DNA of 64,000 nt from Clostridioides difficile (GTDB taxonomy: Bacteria > Bacillota > Clostridia > Peptostreptococcales > Peptostreptococcaceae), in the NCBI RefSeq assembly GCF_001299635.1, contig NZ_JRHN01000031.1, positions 186,001 through 250,000 of the forward strand, written 5' to 3'. The stretch's first letter is position 1, and every line of letters begins with the position of its first letter. The position numbers and the translations under genes were made by a program. Under the pieces are notes generated by a model. That model saw nothing but the letters and a program-made list of their open reading frames with translations, had not been told where the DNA came from and did no database searches. This document shows, piece after piece, positions 1-9,329 of this stretch.

Positions 1-267
1 TATATGGAAAATATAATTTATGATTCAAGAAAAGGAAATATATTCAGAGACTATAAAACACATCTTCAAGAAGTGTTACAAGGGAATGGCGAAAATAATA
101 TTTGGTACAGGCTTATAGAAGAAAAAGGGCCAGACCATAATAAAAGATTTGTAATGGAAGTTGGAATCAATGAAGATGTTCTGGGTATAGGAGAAGGTAA
201 GAGTAAAAAAGAAGCTGAACAATTAGCTGCTAAAGTAGCTTTAAAGAAAAAATTATGGGAAAAATAA
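1..267 (+). CDS. rnc: Ribonuclease III, C-terminal part (5' truncated by window)
   Basis: This is the last 88 codons of ribonuclease III, the double-stranded RNA endonuclease that processes rRNA precursors and structured mRNAs. The reading frame is already open at base 1, so the catalytic domain lies outside the window. What is visible is the linker helix (DSRKG...RDYKTHLQEVLQ) and a complete double-stranded-RNA-binding domain ending in the conserved basic alpha-2 segment (GKSKKEAEQLAAKVALKKKL). An ATG at position 4 is internal, not the start. Position just upstream of smc and ftsY is the usual Firmicutes arrangement, which supports the call. The identity of the missing half is inferred. Confidence 0.9.
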   Translation, partial: YMENIIYDSRKGNIFRDYKTHLQEVLQGNGENNIWYRLIEEKGPDHNKRFVMEVGINEDVLGIGEGKSKKEAEQLAAKVALKKKLWEK

Positions 268-320
268 ATGTAATATGTAAAAATATAAAAAGAAATATTT
301 ATATTAGAAGGATGTTGTAG

Positions 321-1391
321 ATGAAAAAGAGAATTATACCTATATTTGTTCCTCACAAAGGGTGTCCTCATGATTGTATATTTTGTAATCAAAAAAAAAT
401 AACAGGTGTGAGTACTGATGTTACAAGTGAAGATGCAAGAAAGATAATTGAAGAATGTTTAGAGACTATAGATAAAGATGCTGATGTAGAAATAGCATTT
501 TTTGGTGGTAGCTTTACTGCGATAGATATTGATATACAAAAAAGTCTGTTATCAGTTGCCAAAGAATATGTAGAAAAAGGAATTGTGAAAGATATTAGAA
601 TGTCTACAAGACCAGACTGTATCAACGAAGAGATACTAAGTATGTTAAAAGACTATAAGACGAGCATAATTGAACTAGGAGTACAATCTTTAGATGAAAA
701 AGTATTATTAGATAGTATAAGAGGTCATCAAGCAGAAATTGTATATAAGAGTTCAAAAATGATAAAAAATAGTGGAATTAAACTTGGTTTGCAGATGATG
801 ATTGGTCTTCCAGCTGATACAGAAGAAAAATGTATATTTACAGCAAAGAAATTTGTAGAGCTAAAACCAGATTGTGTTAGAGTGTATCCAACTTTAGTAG
901 TAAAAGATACAGGGCTTGAAAAATTGATGGAGCAAAATGAGTATAGTCCATTTACTCTTGATGAAAGTATAAGTATAGTAAAGAAAGTTCTTGTATTGTT
1001 TTATGTTAATAATATAAATGTAATAAGAGTTGGACTTCAAGCTACTGATGATATACAAATTGGGAAAGCTGTTTTAGCAGGACCATATCACCCTGCATTT
1101 AGAGAATTAGTAGAAGCTGATATGATAAAAGATTATTTGGAATTTATTATTTTACAAAATAAAGATGTAAAACAAATGTTGGTGAAATCAAATAAAAAGA
1201 ATATTTCTAAGATAATAGGAAATAAAAAAACAAATGTGAAGTATATGAAAGAAAAATTTGGTGTGATTTTAAAAACACAAGAATCAGATTTAGATATAAA
1301 TCAATTAGAAATTGTGTTAGATGGAAAAAGTTTAATTATTGCTAATATGATAGACATTCATAGAAAATTGTATGACATTTATGACCTTTAG
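321..1391 (+). CDS. Elp3-like radical SAM protein
   Basis: A 356-residue radical SAM enzyme. The cluster-binding motif CPHDCIFC (CX3CX2C, near residues 15-22) follows the opening strand. Downstream are FGGSFTAI, STRPDCI, ELGVQS and GLPADT, the set seen in the Elp3-like subfamily. The acetyltransferase domain of true Elp3 is absent: the protein ends soon after the barrel. The gene lies between rnc and smc, as in many clostridia, with AGAAGG about 10 bases before the ATG and 27 bases to smc, so it is probably cotranscribed. The substrate is unknown; Elp3 relatives modify wobble uridine of tRNA, but nothing in the sequence proves this here. Confidence 0.85.
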   Translation: MKKRIIPIFVPHKGCPHDCIFCNQKKITGVSTDVTSEDARKIIEECLETIDKDADVEIAFFGGSFTAIDIDIQKSLLSVAKEYVEKGIVKDIRMSTRPDCINEEILSMLKDYKTSIIELGVQSLDEKVLLDSIRGHQAEIVYKSSKMIKNSGIKLGLQMMIGLPADTEEKCIFTAKKFVELKPDCVRVYPTLVVKDTGLEKLMEQNEYSPFTLDESISIVKKVLVLFYVNNINVIRVGLQATDDIQIGKAVLAGPYHPAFRELVEADMIKDYLEFIILQNKDVKQMLVKSNKKNISKIIGNKKTNVKYMKEKFGVILKTQESDLDINQLEIVLDGKSLIIANMIDIHRKLYDIYDL

Positions 1392-1418
1392 TTTTAACGA
1401 TGAAGGGAGAGAAACGAT

Positions 1419-4400
1419 TTGTATTTAAAGAGACTAGAGTTAAAGGGATTTAAATCCTTTCCAGTGAAAACAGATATTATTTTTAAAGAAGGAATAACAG
1501 CTATAGTAGGGCCAAATGGAAGTGGAAAAAGTAATATATCTGATGCTGTAAGATGGGTATTAGGAGAACAGAGTATTAAGAGTCTTAGAGGGGATAAACT
1601 TGAAGACGTAATATTTGCAGGTACAGATACAAAAAAACCTATGAATTACTGTGAAGTTGCTCTTACCATTGATAATTCTGAGAATCAATTGGAATTAGAT
1701 TTTACAGAAGTAACTATAAGAAGAAGAGCTTATAGAAATGGTGAAAGTGAGTTTTTTCTGAACAATAAGAGCTGTAGATTAAAAGATATAAAAGAAGTCT
1801 TTTTAGATACTGGTATTGGAAAAGATGGTTATTCAATCATAGAACAAGGAAAAGTAGACGAAATATTAAGTAATAATCCTTTAAGTAGAAGGAAAGTTTT
1901 TGATGAAGCATGTGGTATATCAAAGTATAGATATAAAAAGCAGGAAGCAGAAAGAAATTTAAGTAATACAAAAGAGAACTTAGAAAGAATCGATGATGTA
2001 TATATAGAAATTGAAAATCAATTAAAACCTCTTTTTAATCAACAAACAAAAGCAAAAAAGTATTTGGAAATAAGTGAGAAGTTGAAGATATTAGAAGTAA
2101 ATAGCTTTATAAGAGAAATCGAAGGAACAGAAAAAGAATTAAGTGAGGTTAATGAGCATAGAAAAGTTATTGAAAAAGAACTTAATGAAAAAGAAGAACA
2201 AAAAAGTATTGTAGAGAAAAAACAAGAAGACATCAATAAAGAGATAGATGTATTACAAGATGTAATTGAAAAGTCTGTAGATTATATAAACTCGATTAAA
2301 GGGGTTATATCAAAAAAAGAATCTCAAATAAATTTAATTAAAGAAAGAATAAGAAATTTCACGAATGAAATTCATAGAAAAAGTTCAGAAATAAATGATA
2401 TAAAAGAAAAGCTAAATGAAAATAAGCAATACATAAAAGACTTAGAAAGTAATAAATCATCAGGAAATGAAGAACTATCTATTTTACAAGAAAATATAAA
2501 AGTGTTGGAGTCTAGTAAAGATAAACAAAAAATGAAATTGGAATCTCTAAATAACGATATAGAGTTATTGAAAGAAAGTATAATAGATATATTAAATAAG
2601 AAACAAGAGTTTAGTAATAAGTTGTCTACCTTAAATGCAAATAAAGAAAATATGAATATAAGAGATGAAAATATAAGCTCAGAAATAGCAGAATTAAATA
2701 AGAATATTGAAATAAAGTCTCTTGAATTAGACAACATAAGTGAAGAATTTAATATGCAAAATGATGATTTAAAGAATGCAAATAATAGAAATAGGGAATT
2801 AGCAACTAATTTACAAGATACAATTAGTAAATACAACGAGCTAGAAGATGAAATACAGAAAAGTAAATATAATCTAAATGGATATAATTCAAAATTAAAT
2901 GTCTATGTAGATATGGAAAATCATTATGAGGGATTTAATAGAGGTGTAAAAGAAGTCCTAAAAAATAAAAGTTTAAAAGGCATTCATGGAGCACTAGGTC
3001 AAATTATAAATGTACCTGAACAATATGAGAAATCTATAGAAGCAGCTTTGGGTGCATATATGCAGAATATAATAACTGATGATGAATTTAGTGCTAAATC
3101 TGCAATAAATTATTTAAAGCAGAATAATTTAGGTAGAGTAACCTTTCTTCCATTAAATATAATTAAATCAAACAAAATAAGTTTAGGAAATTTAAAAGCA
3201 AATACTAAATTTATAGGAATAGCAAGTGATTTAATTACATTTAATGAAAAGTATAGAAATATAATTGAGAATATACTTGGAAGAACTATACTTATAAATA
3301 ATATAGATGAAGGTATAAAATTTGCAAAAGAAACTGGTCATAGATTTAAAATAGTGACTTTAGATGGTGAAATATTAAATCCAGGAGGTTCTTTGACTGG
3401 AGGAAGTTTAAAAACTAATGGTAATATACTATCTAGAAAAAGATACATCAATGAATATACAGAAAAGATAAATAACATTAAAATTGAGATTTCAGACTTA
3501 GAATCAAAAAGAGAGTCTCTAGACAAAGATATAAAAGATATAAAAAATGAAATTAATTCGTATGAGAATAAAATAAAAGATTTAGAAAAAAGTATAATAA
3601 TAAAAAGTACAAGTATAAAGAACATTGAATCTGAAATTCAATCTTTAAAAGGCAGTATTACTAAATTAGATAATGAAAAGAATGATTTGAACTCTAATTT
3701 AAATTACACACTTGAAAAAAGTGATATTGTTGAAAAAGATATGGAAGAATTAGATAATATATACAATCAAAATAAAGAAAAAATTGATAGTTTAAATGAT
3801 GAAATAAAAAAATATAATGATTTATATGATAAGGAAAAGTCCCAATTTGATGAATTAAACTTAACCTTAGTAAAGAAAAGAGAAGTTTATAATAGTATAG
3901 TCAGAGATATAGAAAGAATAATTGGAGAAAATTCTGAGCTAGAAGAAAAAAATAAACAATTAGAAAAATCATTGAACTATGAAGAACAAGAAATAATTAA
4001 ATTGCAAGATTCTATATCTATTGAAGAAAAAGAAAAAGAAAACCTAACAAAACAATTAGGAGATAGTAACAGAAATCTTGAAACTAGAAAAATAGCTAAA
4101 GATGATTTGAAAAATAGTTTTGATGAAATCAATAAAGAATTAAAAGCTATAGATAGACAACATATAGAACTTAAAGAAAGTTTATTTAAGGTTGGTGGAA
4201 GATTAGAAAGATTAAAGACTAGTCAAGACACATATGTAAATAAGTTATTTGAGCAATATGAGCTGACTTTAGTACAAGCATTAGAAATAAAAGATGAAAA
4301 TTTAGATATAGATAGAAAATTCTTAGAAAATTTAAAGAGAGAAATAAGAAGTCTTGGAAATATAAATATAGATTCTATAAAGGAATATGAAGAAATAAAA

Positions 4401-4973
4401 GAAAGATACGATTTTTATAGTGAACAAAAACAAGATTTAGAAGAATCTATGGAAGAGATAGAAAAACTTATACATACATTAGAAGAAAATATGAAATCTG
4501 AATTTGAGATTAAATTTGAAGAAATAAGTAAAAACTTTAAGTATGTGTATAAGAGATTATTTGGTGGAGGTTGTGGAGAATTAACTATTTTAGATAAAGA
4601 AAATTTATTAGAAAGTGATATACTAATAACAGCCCAACCACCAGGTAAAAAAATGAAAAATCTAAATCTATTGTCTGGTGGAGAAAAAGCTTTAACAGCA
4701 ATAAGTATACTCTTTGCTATATTAATTACAAAACCAACACCTTTTTGTATATTAGATGAGATTGAAGCACCACTTGATGATGCAAACATATTTAGATTTG
4801 GAGAGTTTTTGAAGGATTTATCTAAAGAAACACAATTTATATCAGTAACACATAGAAGAGGGACTATGGAAGCAGCTGATTATATTTATGGAGTTACTAT
4901 GCAAGAAAAAGCCATTTCAAAAGTTATTAGCTTAAAATTAAAAGAAGCTCAAGAAATAACAGATATTATATAA
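1419..4973 (+). CDS. smc: Chromosome segregation SMC ATPase
   Basis: SMC is the coiled-coil ATPase of the SMC-ScpA-ScpB condensin, which loads near origins and organises the nucleoid. The 1184 residues show the full plan: N-terminal Walker A GPNGSGKS at 31-38, a long Glu/Lys-rich coiled coil, a hinge from about 520 to 660 (starts GIHGALGQI, ends near GGSLTGGS), the return coil, the ABC signature LSGGEK at 1085-1090 and Walker B CILDE at about 1110. The start is TTG at 1419, placed after GAAGGGAG; MYLKRLELKGFKSF is the usual SMC N-terminus. Its partners scpA and scpB lie about 52 kb away in this window. Spacing to ftsY is 26 bases. Confidence 0.97.
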   Translation: MYLKRLELKGFKSFPVKTDIIFKEGITAIVGPNGSGKSNISDAVRWVLGEQSIKSLRGDKLEDVIFAGTDTKKPMNYCEVALTIDNSENQLELDFTEVTIRRRAYRNGESEFFLNNKSCRLKDIKEVFLDTGIGKDGYSIIEQGKVDEILSNNPLSRRKVFDEACGISKYRYKKQEAERNLSNTKENLERIDDVYIEIENQLKPLFNQQTKAKKYLEISEKLKILEVNSFIREIEGTEKELSEVNEHRKVIEKELNEKEEQKSIVEKKQEDINKEIDVLQDVIEKSVDYINSIKGVISKKESQINLIKERIRNFTNEIHRKSSEINDIKEKLNENKQYIKDLESNKSSGNEELSILQENIKVLESSKDKQKMKLESLNNDIELLKESIIDILNKKQEFSNKLSTLNANKENMNIRDENISSEIAELNKNIEIKSLELDNISEEFNMQNDDLKNANNRNRELATNLQDTISKYNELEDEIQKSKYNLNGYNSKLNVYVDMENHYEGFNRGVKEVLKNKSLKGIHGALGQIINVPEQYEKSIEAALGAYMQNIITDDEFSAKSAINYLKQNNLGRVTFLPLNIIKSNKISLGNLKANTKFIGIASDLITFNEKYRNIIENILGRTILINNIDEGIKFAKETGHRFKIVTLDGEILNPGGSLTGGSLKTNGNILSRKRYINEYTEKINNIKIEISDLESKRESLDKDIKDIKNEINSYENKIKDLEKSIIIKSTSIKNIESEIQSLKGSITKLDNEKNDLNSNLNYTLEKSDIVEKDMEELDNIYNQNKEKIDSLNDEIKKYNDLYDKEKSQFDELNLTLVKKREVYNSIVRDIERIIGENSELEEKNKQLEKSLNYEEQEIIKLQDSISIEEKEKENLTKQLGDSNRNLETRKIAKDDLKNSFDEINKELKAIDRQHIELKESLFKVGGRLERLKTSQDTYVNKLFEQYELTLVQALEIKDENLDIDRKFLENLKREIRSLGNINIDSIKEYEEIKERYDFYSEQKQDLEESMEEIEKLIHTLEENMKSEFEIKFEEISKNFKYVYKRLFGGGCGELTILDKENLLESDILITAQPPGKKMKNLNLLSGGEKALTAISILFAILITKPTPFCILDEIEAPLDDANIFRFGEFLKDLSKETQFISVTHRRGTMEAADYIYGVTMQEKAISKVISLKLKEAQEITDII

Positions 4974-4999
4974 CTTAGATTGACATAGGAGGAAGAACA

Positions 5000-6274
5000 G
5001 TGTTAAAAAAATTATTTGGTTTTGGAAAAGACAAAGAAAAGGAACTGGAAAAAAAGGATGCTGAGCCAGAAGAAGAAATAGAAAGTAGTATTGATAACCT
5101 AGAAAATGTAGAAGAAACTATTTTTTCAGGCCTTGAAGAAGAAGTTATAGATAAAATAGAAGATATTGAAGAAAAAACTGAAGAAGATGCTACTAATGAA
5201 AGTACTGAACAAGATGAAAAAGTAGAAGGCCAGTTAAAAATTGATGAACAAGATGTAGAAACTATTTTAAGTGATGATTCTAAAGAAGATAAAATAGAAG
5301 AATTAGAAAGCTATAATGATGAAACTGAATCTGAAGAGATGGAAGATAAAGAAGAAAAAAAGGTTAACTTGTTTGAAAGGTTAAAACAAGGATTAACAAA
5401 AGCAAAGCAAGGAATAACTGATAGAATAGATGAGGTTTTAAAATCATATACAAAAGTAGATGAAGATTTACTTGAGGATTTAGAGGAAATTTTAATAACA
5501 GCAGATGTTGGTGTAAATACAACTATGGATATAATTGAAAAACTAAGAGATAAAATAAAGCAAAAAGGTATTACAGAGCCTATGAAAGTAAGAGAAGAGC
5601 TTAAATCTATAGTAGAAGAGATTCTTACAAATGAAAACTCTATATTAGATATAGAACCAACACCATGTATAATTCTAATGGTTGGTGTAAATGGAGTTGG
5701 CAAAACTACTACAATAGGTAAACTAGCAAATAAATACAAAAAAGATGGTAAAAAGGTTTTATTAGCAGCAGCAGATACATTTAGAGCAGCAGCTACAGAG
5801 CAATTGGAAATTTGGGCAAATAGAACGAATGTAGATATAATAAAGCATCAAGAAGGAGCAGACCCTGGAGCAGTAGTGTTTGATGCTATAAAGGCAGCCA
5901 AGGCTAGAAAAACAGATGTATTAATATGTGATACAGCGGGAAGATTACACAATAAAGCTAATCTTATGAATGAGCTTGGAAAAGTATTTAAAATAGTAGA
6001 TAGAGAATTTCCAGAGGCAAAACGTGAAGTACTTCTTGTAGTAGATGCAACAACAGGTCAAAATGCAGTCGTTCAGGCAAAGACATTTAAAGAAGTTGCA
6101 GACATAACAGGTATAGTGCTTACAAAACTTGATGGGACTGCAAAAGGTGGAGTAGTACTTGCAGTAAAATCAGAAGTAGATGTACCTGTAAAACTTATTG
6201 GAGTTGGAGAAAGAGTAGAAGACCTGCAAGATTTTGATGCAAAATCATTTTCAGATGCATTATTTGGTAACTAG
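5000..6274 (+). CDS. ftsY: Signal recognition particle receptor FtsY
   Basis: FtsY is the membrane-associated GTPase that receives the Ffh-ribosome complex and hands nascent membrane proteins to the translocon. Residues of about 14-130 form a very acidic Glu/Asp-rich region (A domain, poorly conserved). This is followed by the N helical bundle and the G domain: GVNGVGKT at 229-236, DTAGR at 311-315, TKLD at 375-378. The start codon is GTG at 5000, eight bases after AGGAGG. At 424 residues it is longer than minimal Firmicutes FtsY because of the acidic extension. It follows smc by 26 bases and precedes ylxM-ffh, so both halves of the targeting pathway are encoded together. Confidence 0.97.
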   Translation: MLKKLFGFGKDKEKELEKKDAEPEEEIESSIDNLENVEETIFSGLEEEVIDKIEDIEEKTEEDATNESTEQDEKVEGQLKIDEQDVETILSDDSKEDKIEELESYNDETESEEMEDKEEKKVNLFERLKQGLTKAKQGITDRIDEVLKSYTKVDEDLLEDLEEILITADVGVNTTMDIIEKLRDKIKQKGITEPMKVREELKSIVEEILTNENSILDIEPTPCIILMVGVNGVGKTTTIGKLANKYKKDGKKVLLAAADTFRAAATEQLEIWANRTNVDIIKHQEGADPGAVVFDAIKAAKARKTDVLICDTAGRLHNKANLMNELGKVFKIVDREFPEAKREVLLVVDATTGQNAVVQAKTFKEVADITGIVLTKLDGTAKGGVVLAVKSEVDVPVKLIGVGERVEDLQDFDAKSFSDALFGN

Positions 6275-6294
6275 TATTCTTTTAAAAATAATGG

Positions 6295-6321
6295 TTGACA
6301 AGAGTGTTTATATGATATAAA
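6295..6321 (+). promoter_or_regulatory. Candidate promoter for ylxM-ffh
   Basis: TTGACA (6295-6300) is followed after 15 bases by TATAAA (6316-6321); the spacer is short for a vegetative promoter. It lies in the 102-base gap after ftsY. A GTAAAG/CTTTAC inverted repeat (about 6332-6351) sits in the presumed 5' leader before the AGGAAG ribosome site of ylxM. Confidence 0.45.
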
Positions 6322-6376
6322 ATACAATAGTGTAAAGTAGATAACCTTTACAGTATACTGCTAGGAAGTGTAAGAT

Positions 6377-6745
6377 ATGAATATAGAAAAAATGGTCGAA
6401 ATTGGATTGTTATTTGAACAATATAAAGAATTATTAACTGACAAGCAGAAAGAAATAGTAGCTCTATACTATGAAGAAGATTATTCTTTAGGTGAAATTA
6501 GTGAAAATCTGAATGTATCAAGACAAGGTGTGTATGATACTTTGAAGCGTTCAGAAAAAATACTAAGAGATTATGAAGAAAAATTACACTTAGTATCTAA
6601 GATTCAGGAGCAGGAAAAAAATATTAAAATTATAAAAGATAAAATTATTGACATTAAAGAAGATTTATTGCACAATAGAGATTGTGCTAATTTAATCCCT
6701 AAGCTAGAAAATATAGAAGATGTATGTAGGGAGATGATAAAATGA
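6377..6745 (+). CDS. ylxM: YlxM/p13-like SRP-associated helix-turn-helix protein
   Basis: A 122-residue protein of the YlxM (UPF0122) family. The N-terminal half resembles a sigma-factor region 4 helix-turn-helix (LTDKQKEIVALYYEEDYSLGEISENLNVSRQGVYDTLKRSEKIL). The rest is a charged helix likely to form a coiled coil. In related bacteria the gene always precedes ffh and is thought to modulate the signal recognition particle; that role is from the family, not seen here. Its TGA stop overlaps the ATG of ffh (ATGA, 6742-6745), indicating translational coupling. Its own promoter candidate lies in the gap after ftsY. Confidence 0.9.
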   Translation: MNIEKMVEIGLLFEQYKELLTDKQKEIVALYYEEDYSLGEISENLNVSRQGVYDTLKRSEKILRDYEEKLHLVSKIQEQEKNIKIIKDKIIDIKEDLLHNRDCANLIPKLENIEDVCREMIK

Positions 6746-8094
6746 TATTTGAAGGATTGTCTGATAAACTACAAGGGGCATTTAGTAAGTTAAAATCAAA
6801 AGGAAAACTTACAGAAGTAGATGTAAAAAATGCTATGAGAGAAGTTAAACTTGCTCTTCTTGAAGCAGATGTTAACTTTAAAGTAGTTAAAGATTTCATA
6901 AAAAAAGTTCAAGAAAGATGTGTTGGACAAGAAGTTATGCAAAGCTTAACTCCAGCTCAGCATGTAATTAAAATTGTAAATGAAGAACTTACAAGTTTAA
7001 TGGGAGATGTACAAAGTAAAGTAATGATTTCCTCAAAACCTCCTACAATTTTGATGATGGTTGGACTGCAAGGAGCAGGTAAAACTACTACAGCAGGAAA
7101 GCTGGGAGGATATTTTAAAAAGCAAGGCAAGAAACCTTTATTAGTAGCTTGTGATATTTATAGACCAGCAGCAATAAAGCAACTTCAAGTTGTTGGGGAA
7201 AAATTGGATATACCTGTATTTAATATGGGAGATAAAGAAAATCCTGTAAATATTGCAAAGGCAGGTTTAAGCCATGCAATTAAAAATGCTAATGATTTAG
7301 TTATTATAGATACAGCTGGTAGACTTCACATAGATGAAGTGCTTATGGATGAATTAAAATCAATTAAGTCAGAAGTTAAACCACATGAAATACTTTTGGT
7401 TGTAGATTCTATGACAGGACAAGATGCTGTAAATGTTGCAGAAAGTTTCAATGAAGCTCTTGGTGTTGATGGAGTAGTCTTAACTAAATTGGATGGAGAT
7501 ACTAGAGGTGGTGCTGCACTTTCAATAAGAGCAGTTACACAAAAACCTATAAAATTTATGGGTATGGGAGAAAAACTAGATGATATAGAGCCTTTCCACC
7601 CAGATAGAATGGCATCAAGAATACTAGGTATGGGAGATGTCTTAAGTTTAATAGAAAAAGCACAAGAAAATATAGATTTAGAGAAAGCCAAAGAATTAGA
7701 ACAAAAAATAAAAAAACAAGAACTTGATTTTGAGGATTTCTTACAACAAATGGAACAAATACAAAATATGGGACCTCTTGACAAGATAATTGGTATGATA
7801 CCTGGTATGGGAAATGTAAAAGACCAACTTGGAGATGTAGATTTGAATGGCAAGGAAATGAATAGAACTAAAGCCATAATTCAATCAATGACTACATATG
7901 AGAGAAGAAACCCAGGAGTATTAAACGCTTCTAGAAAGAAAAGAATAGCTAGAGGTAGTGGAACTAGTGTACAAGATGTAAATAGACTTATAAAACAACT
8001 TAATGAAATGAAAAAAATGATGAAGATGTTTGCTGGTTCGCAAAAAAGTATGAAGAAAAGGGGCGGCTTAGGCGGTTTACCTTTTTTTAAATAA
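6742..8094 (+). CDS. ffh: Signal recognition particle GTPase Ffh
   Basis: Ffh binds 4.5S/SRP RNA and signal peptides at the ribosome and docks on FtsY. The 450 residues contain the N domain, G domain (GLQGAGKT at 108-115, DTAGR at 190-194, TKLDGD at 248-253) and the methionine-rich M domain from about 300 onward. The M domain includes the RNA-binding segment with [11 protein letters not shown] and a Met-rich tail ([10 protein letters not shown]). The gene overlaps the ylxM stop by four bases and is followed 38 bases later by rpsP, the common ylxM-ffh-rpsP order. The SRP RNA itself is not in this window. Confidence 0.97.
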   Translation: MIFEGLSDKLQGAFSKLKSKGKLTEVDVKNAMREVKLALLEADVNFKVVKDFIKKVQERCVGQEVMQSLTPAQHVIKIVNEELTSLMGDVQSKVMISSKPPTILMMVGLQGAGKTTTAGKLGGYFKKQGKKPLLVACDIYRPAAIKQLQVVGEKLDIPVFNMGDKENPVNIAKAGLSHAIKNANDLVIIDTAGRLHIDEVLMDELKSIKSEVKPHEILLVVDSMTGQDAVNVAESFNEALGVDGVVLTKLDGDTRGGAALSIRAVTQKPIKFMGMGEKLDDIEPFHPDRMASRILGMGDVLSLIEKAQENIDLEKAKELEQKIKKQELDFEDFLQQMEQIQNMGPLDKIIGMIPGMGNVKDQLGDVDLNGKEMNRTKAIIQSMTTYERRNPGVLNASRKKRIARGSGTSVQDVNRLIKQLNEMKKMMKMFAGSQKSMKKRGGLGGLPFFK

Positions 8095-8132
8095 AATATA
8101 AAAAAAGTAAAAATTATTCGGAGGTGACTGTA

Positions 8133-8405
8133 ATGGCAGTTAAAATAAGATTAAAAAGAATGGGAGCTAATAAAAAACCTTTCTACAGAATAGTAGTAGC
8201 TGATTCAAGAGCTCCAAGAGATGGAAAATTTATAGAAGAAATAGGATACTATAATCCAGTTTCTGAACCTAAACAAGTAAAAATAAATGATGAAAAAGCT
8301 ATAAAATGGTTAACTACTGGTGCTCAACCAACAGAAGTAGTTAAAAAATTACTTGTGAAAAATGGAGTAATAGAAAAATTCGAAGCTTCTAAACAAGCAA
8401 AATAA
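8133..8405 (+). CDS. rpsP: 30S ribosomal protein S16
   Basis: A 90-residue S16 protein of the small ribosomal subunit ([42 protein letters not shown] is diagnostic). The open frame extends back to a GTG at 8124, but that GTG is part of the GGAGGTG ribosome site itself. ATG 8133 is correctly spaced and gives the standard N-terminus. It lies 38 bases after ffh and is followed by khpA across a small hairpin. Ribosomal protein S16 joins early in assembly of the 5' domain of 16S rRNA. Confidence 0.97.
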   Translation: MAVKIRLKRMGANKKPFYRIVVADSRAPRDGKFIEEIGYYNPVSEPKQVKINDEKAIKWLTTGAQPTEVVKKLLVKNGVIEKFEASKQAK

Positions 8406-8410
8406 TTTTT

Positions 8411-8446
8411 CTTAGCAATTAGTTTAAGTAAATACTCATTGCTGAG
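8411..8446 (+). other. Intercistronic stem-loop between rpsP and khpA
   Basis: CTTAGCAAT (8411-8419) pairs with ATTGCTGAG (8438-8446), nine pairs with one G-U and an 18-base loop. No U-run follows, so it does not look like an intrinsic terminator. It may tune the level or stability of the downstream khpA message. Confidence 0.5.
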
Positions 8447-8468
8447 GTTACTTTAGGAGATGAAATAT

Positions 8469-8696
8469 ATGAAAGAGCTAGTTGTAGATATAGCTAAGGC
8501 TCTAGTTGATAATCCTGATTCAGTTGTCGTTGAGGAATTTGAAGATAATGGCGGTATAGTCTTAAAACTTACAGTTGCTCAAGATGATATGGGTAAGGTT
8601 ATTGGGAAGCAGGGAAGAATAGCTAAAGCTATAAGAACTGTCGTAAGATCTGTTGCAAATAGAGAAAATGTAAAAGTTTCTCTTGAGATAGTGTAA
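8469..8696 (+). CDS. khpA: KH-domain RNA-binding protein KhpA
   Basis: A 75-residue single KH-domain protein (YlqC/UPF0109). The GXXG loop is visible in GKVIGKQGRIAKAIRTVVR. The family binds RNA, usually with KhpB (Jag), and affects cell elongation and division in streptococci; the role here is inferred. An in-frame ATG at 8460 abuts the AGGAG ribosome site directly, so ATG 8469, nine bases downstream of AGGAG, is chosen. The gene sits between rpsP and rimM as in other Firmicutes and is followed by a short terminator. Confidence 0.9.
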   Translation: MKELVVDIAKALVDNPDSVVVEEFEDNGGIVLKLTVAQDDMGKVIGKQGRIAKAIRTVVRSVANRENVKVSLEIV

Positions 8697-8702
8697 ATAG
8701 GA

Positions 8703-8730
8703 GGATTAGGTATAATACCTAGTCCTTTTT
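8703..8730 (+). terminator. Terminator after khpA
   Basis: GGATTAGGTA and TACCTAGTCC form a tight stem (one G-U, three-base loop) followed by TTTTT. It ends the ftsY/ffh-side transcript and separates it from rimM. Confidence 0.8.
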
Positions 8731-8805
8731 ATATAATTATATGTAGTTTTAAGAATTTATGATGATATGAGTATATAAGATTAAATTTTTTAAGAAGGTG
8801 ATAAC

Positions 8806-9321
8806 ATGAAAGAAAAAGTAACTCATTTTAAGATAGGTCAAATAGTAAATACACAAGGTCTAAAAGGTGAGGTAAGAGTTTATCCACTTACTGATGATAT
8901 AGATAGATTTGATGAATTGAAAGATTTTTATCTAGGAAAAGATTTAAATAATAAGTGGATTGTTGAAAAGGTAAGATACAAAGGTTCTATGGTTATAATG
9001 AAGATAAAGGATATAGATAGTATAGAAAAAGCAGAAAAACTAAAAAATAAATTTATGTACGTGTCTAGGGAAGATAGTAGAGAACTTGAAGAAGGCGAAT
9101 TTTTTATAGCAGATATGATTGGTATGGAAGTTTTAACTGTAGACGGAAAATATGTAGGAGTGTTAGAAGATGTACTTCAATACTCTGCAAATGATGTTTA
9201 TGTAATAAAAGGTGAAGAGGATAAAGAATTCATGATACCAGCTATAAAAAAATTTGTACCTACAATAGACATTGATGACAGAAAAATGATTATAGACCCT
9301 ATTAAGGGAATGATAGATTAG
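8806..9321 (+). CDS. rimM: 16S rRNA processing protein RimM
   Basis: RimM (171 residues) assists maturation of the 30S head, where it contacts ribosomal protein S19. The N-terminal beta-barrel begins FKIGQIVNTQGLKGEVRVYPLTDDIDRF, and the C-terminal PRC-barrel includes IADMIGMEV...VLEDVLQYSANDVYVIKG...IPAIKKFVPTIDI. ATG 8806 follows AAGAAGGTG at good spacing. The gene is eight bases upstream of trmD, and the rimM-trmD-rplS series is conserved across bacteria. Confidence 0.96.
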   Translation: MKEKVTHFKIGQIVNTQGLKGEVRVYPLTDDIDRFDELKDFYLGKDLNNKWIVEKVRYKGSMVIMKIKDIDSIEKAEKLKNKFMYVSREDSRELEEGEFFIADMIGMEVLTVDGKYVGVLEDVLQYSANDVYVIKGEEDKEFMIPAIKKFVPTIDIDDRKMIIDPIKGMID

Positions 9322-9329
9322 GTGGCAAT

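Noticed and set aside
2039-4789. Several long minus-strand frames inside smc
   Set aside because: They mirror the Lys/Glu-rich coding strand, giving Ser/Phe/Leu/Ile-rich low-complexity translations without ribosome sites. They are shadows of smc.
7326-7877. A 183-codon minus-strand frame inside ffh
   Set aside because: It lies wholly within a confidently identified gene and its translation is Ser/Pro-rich without recognisable motifs.
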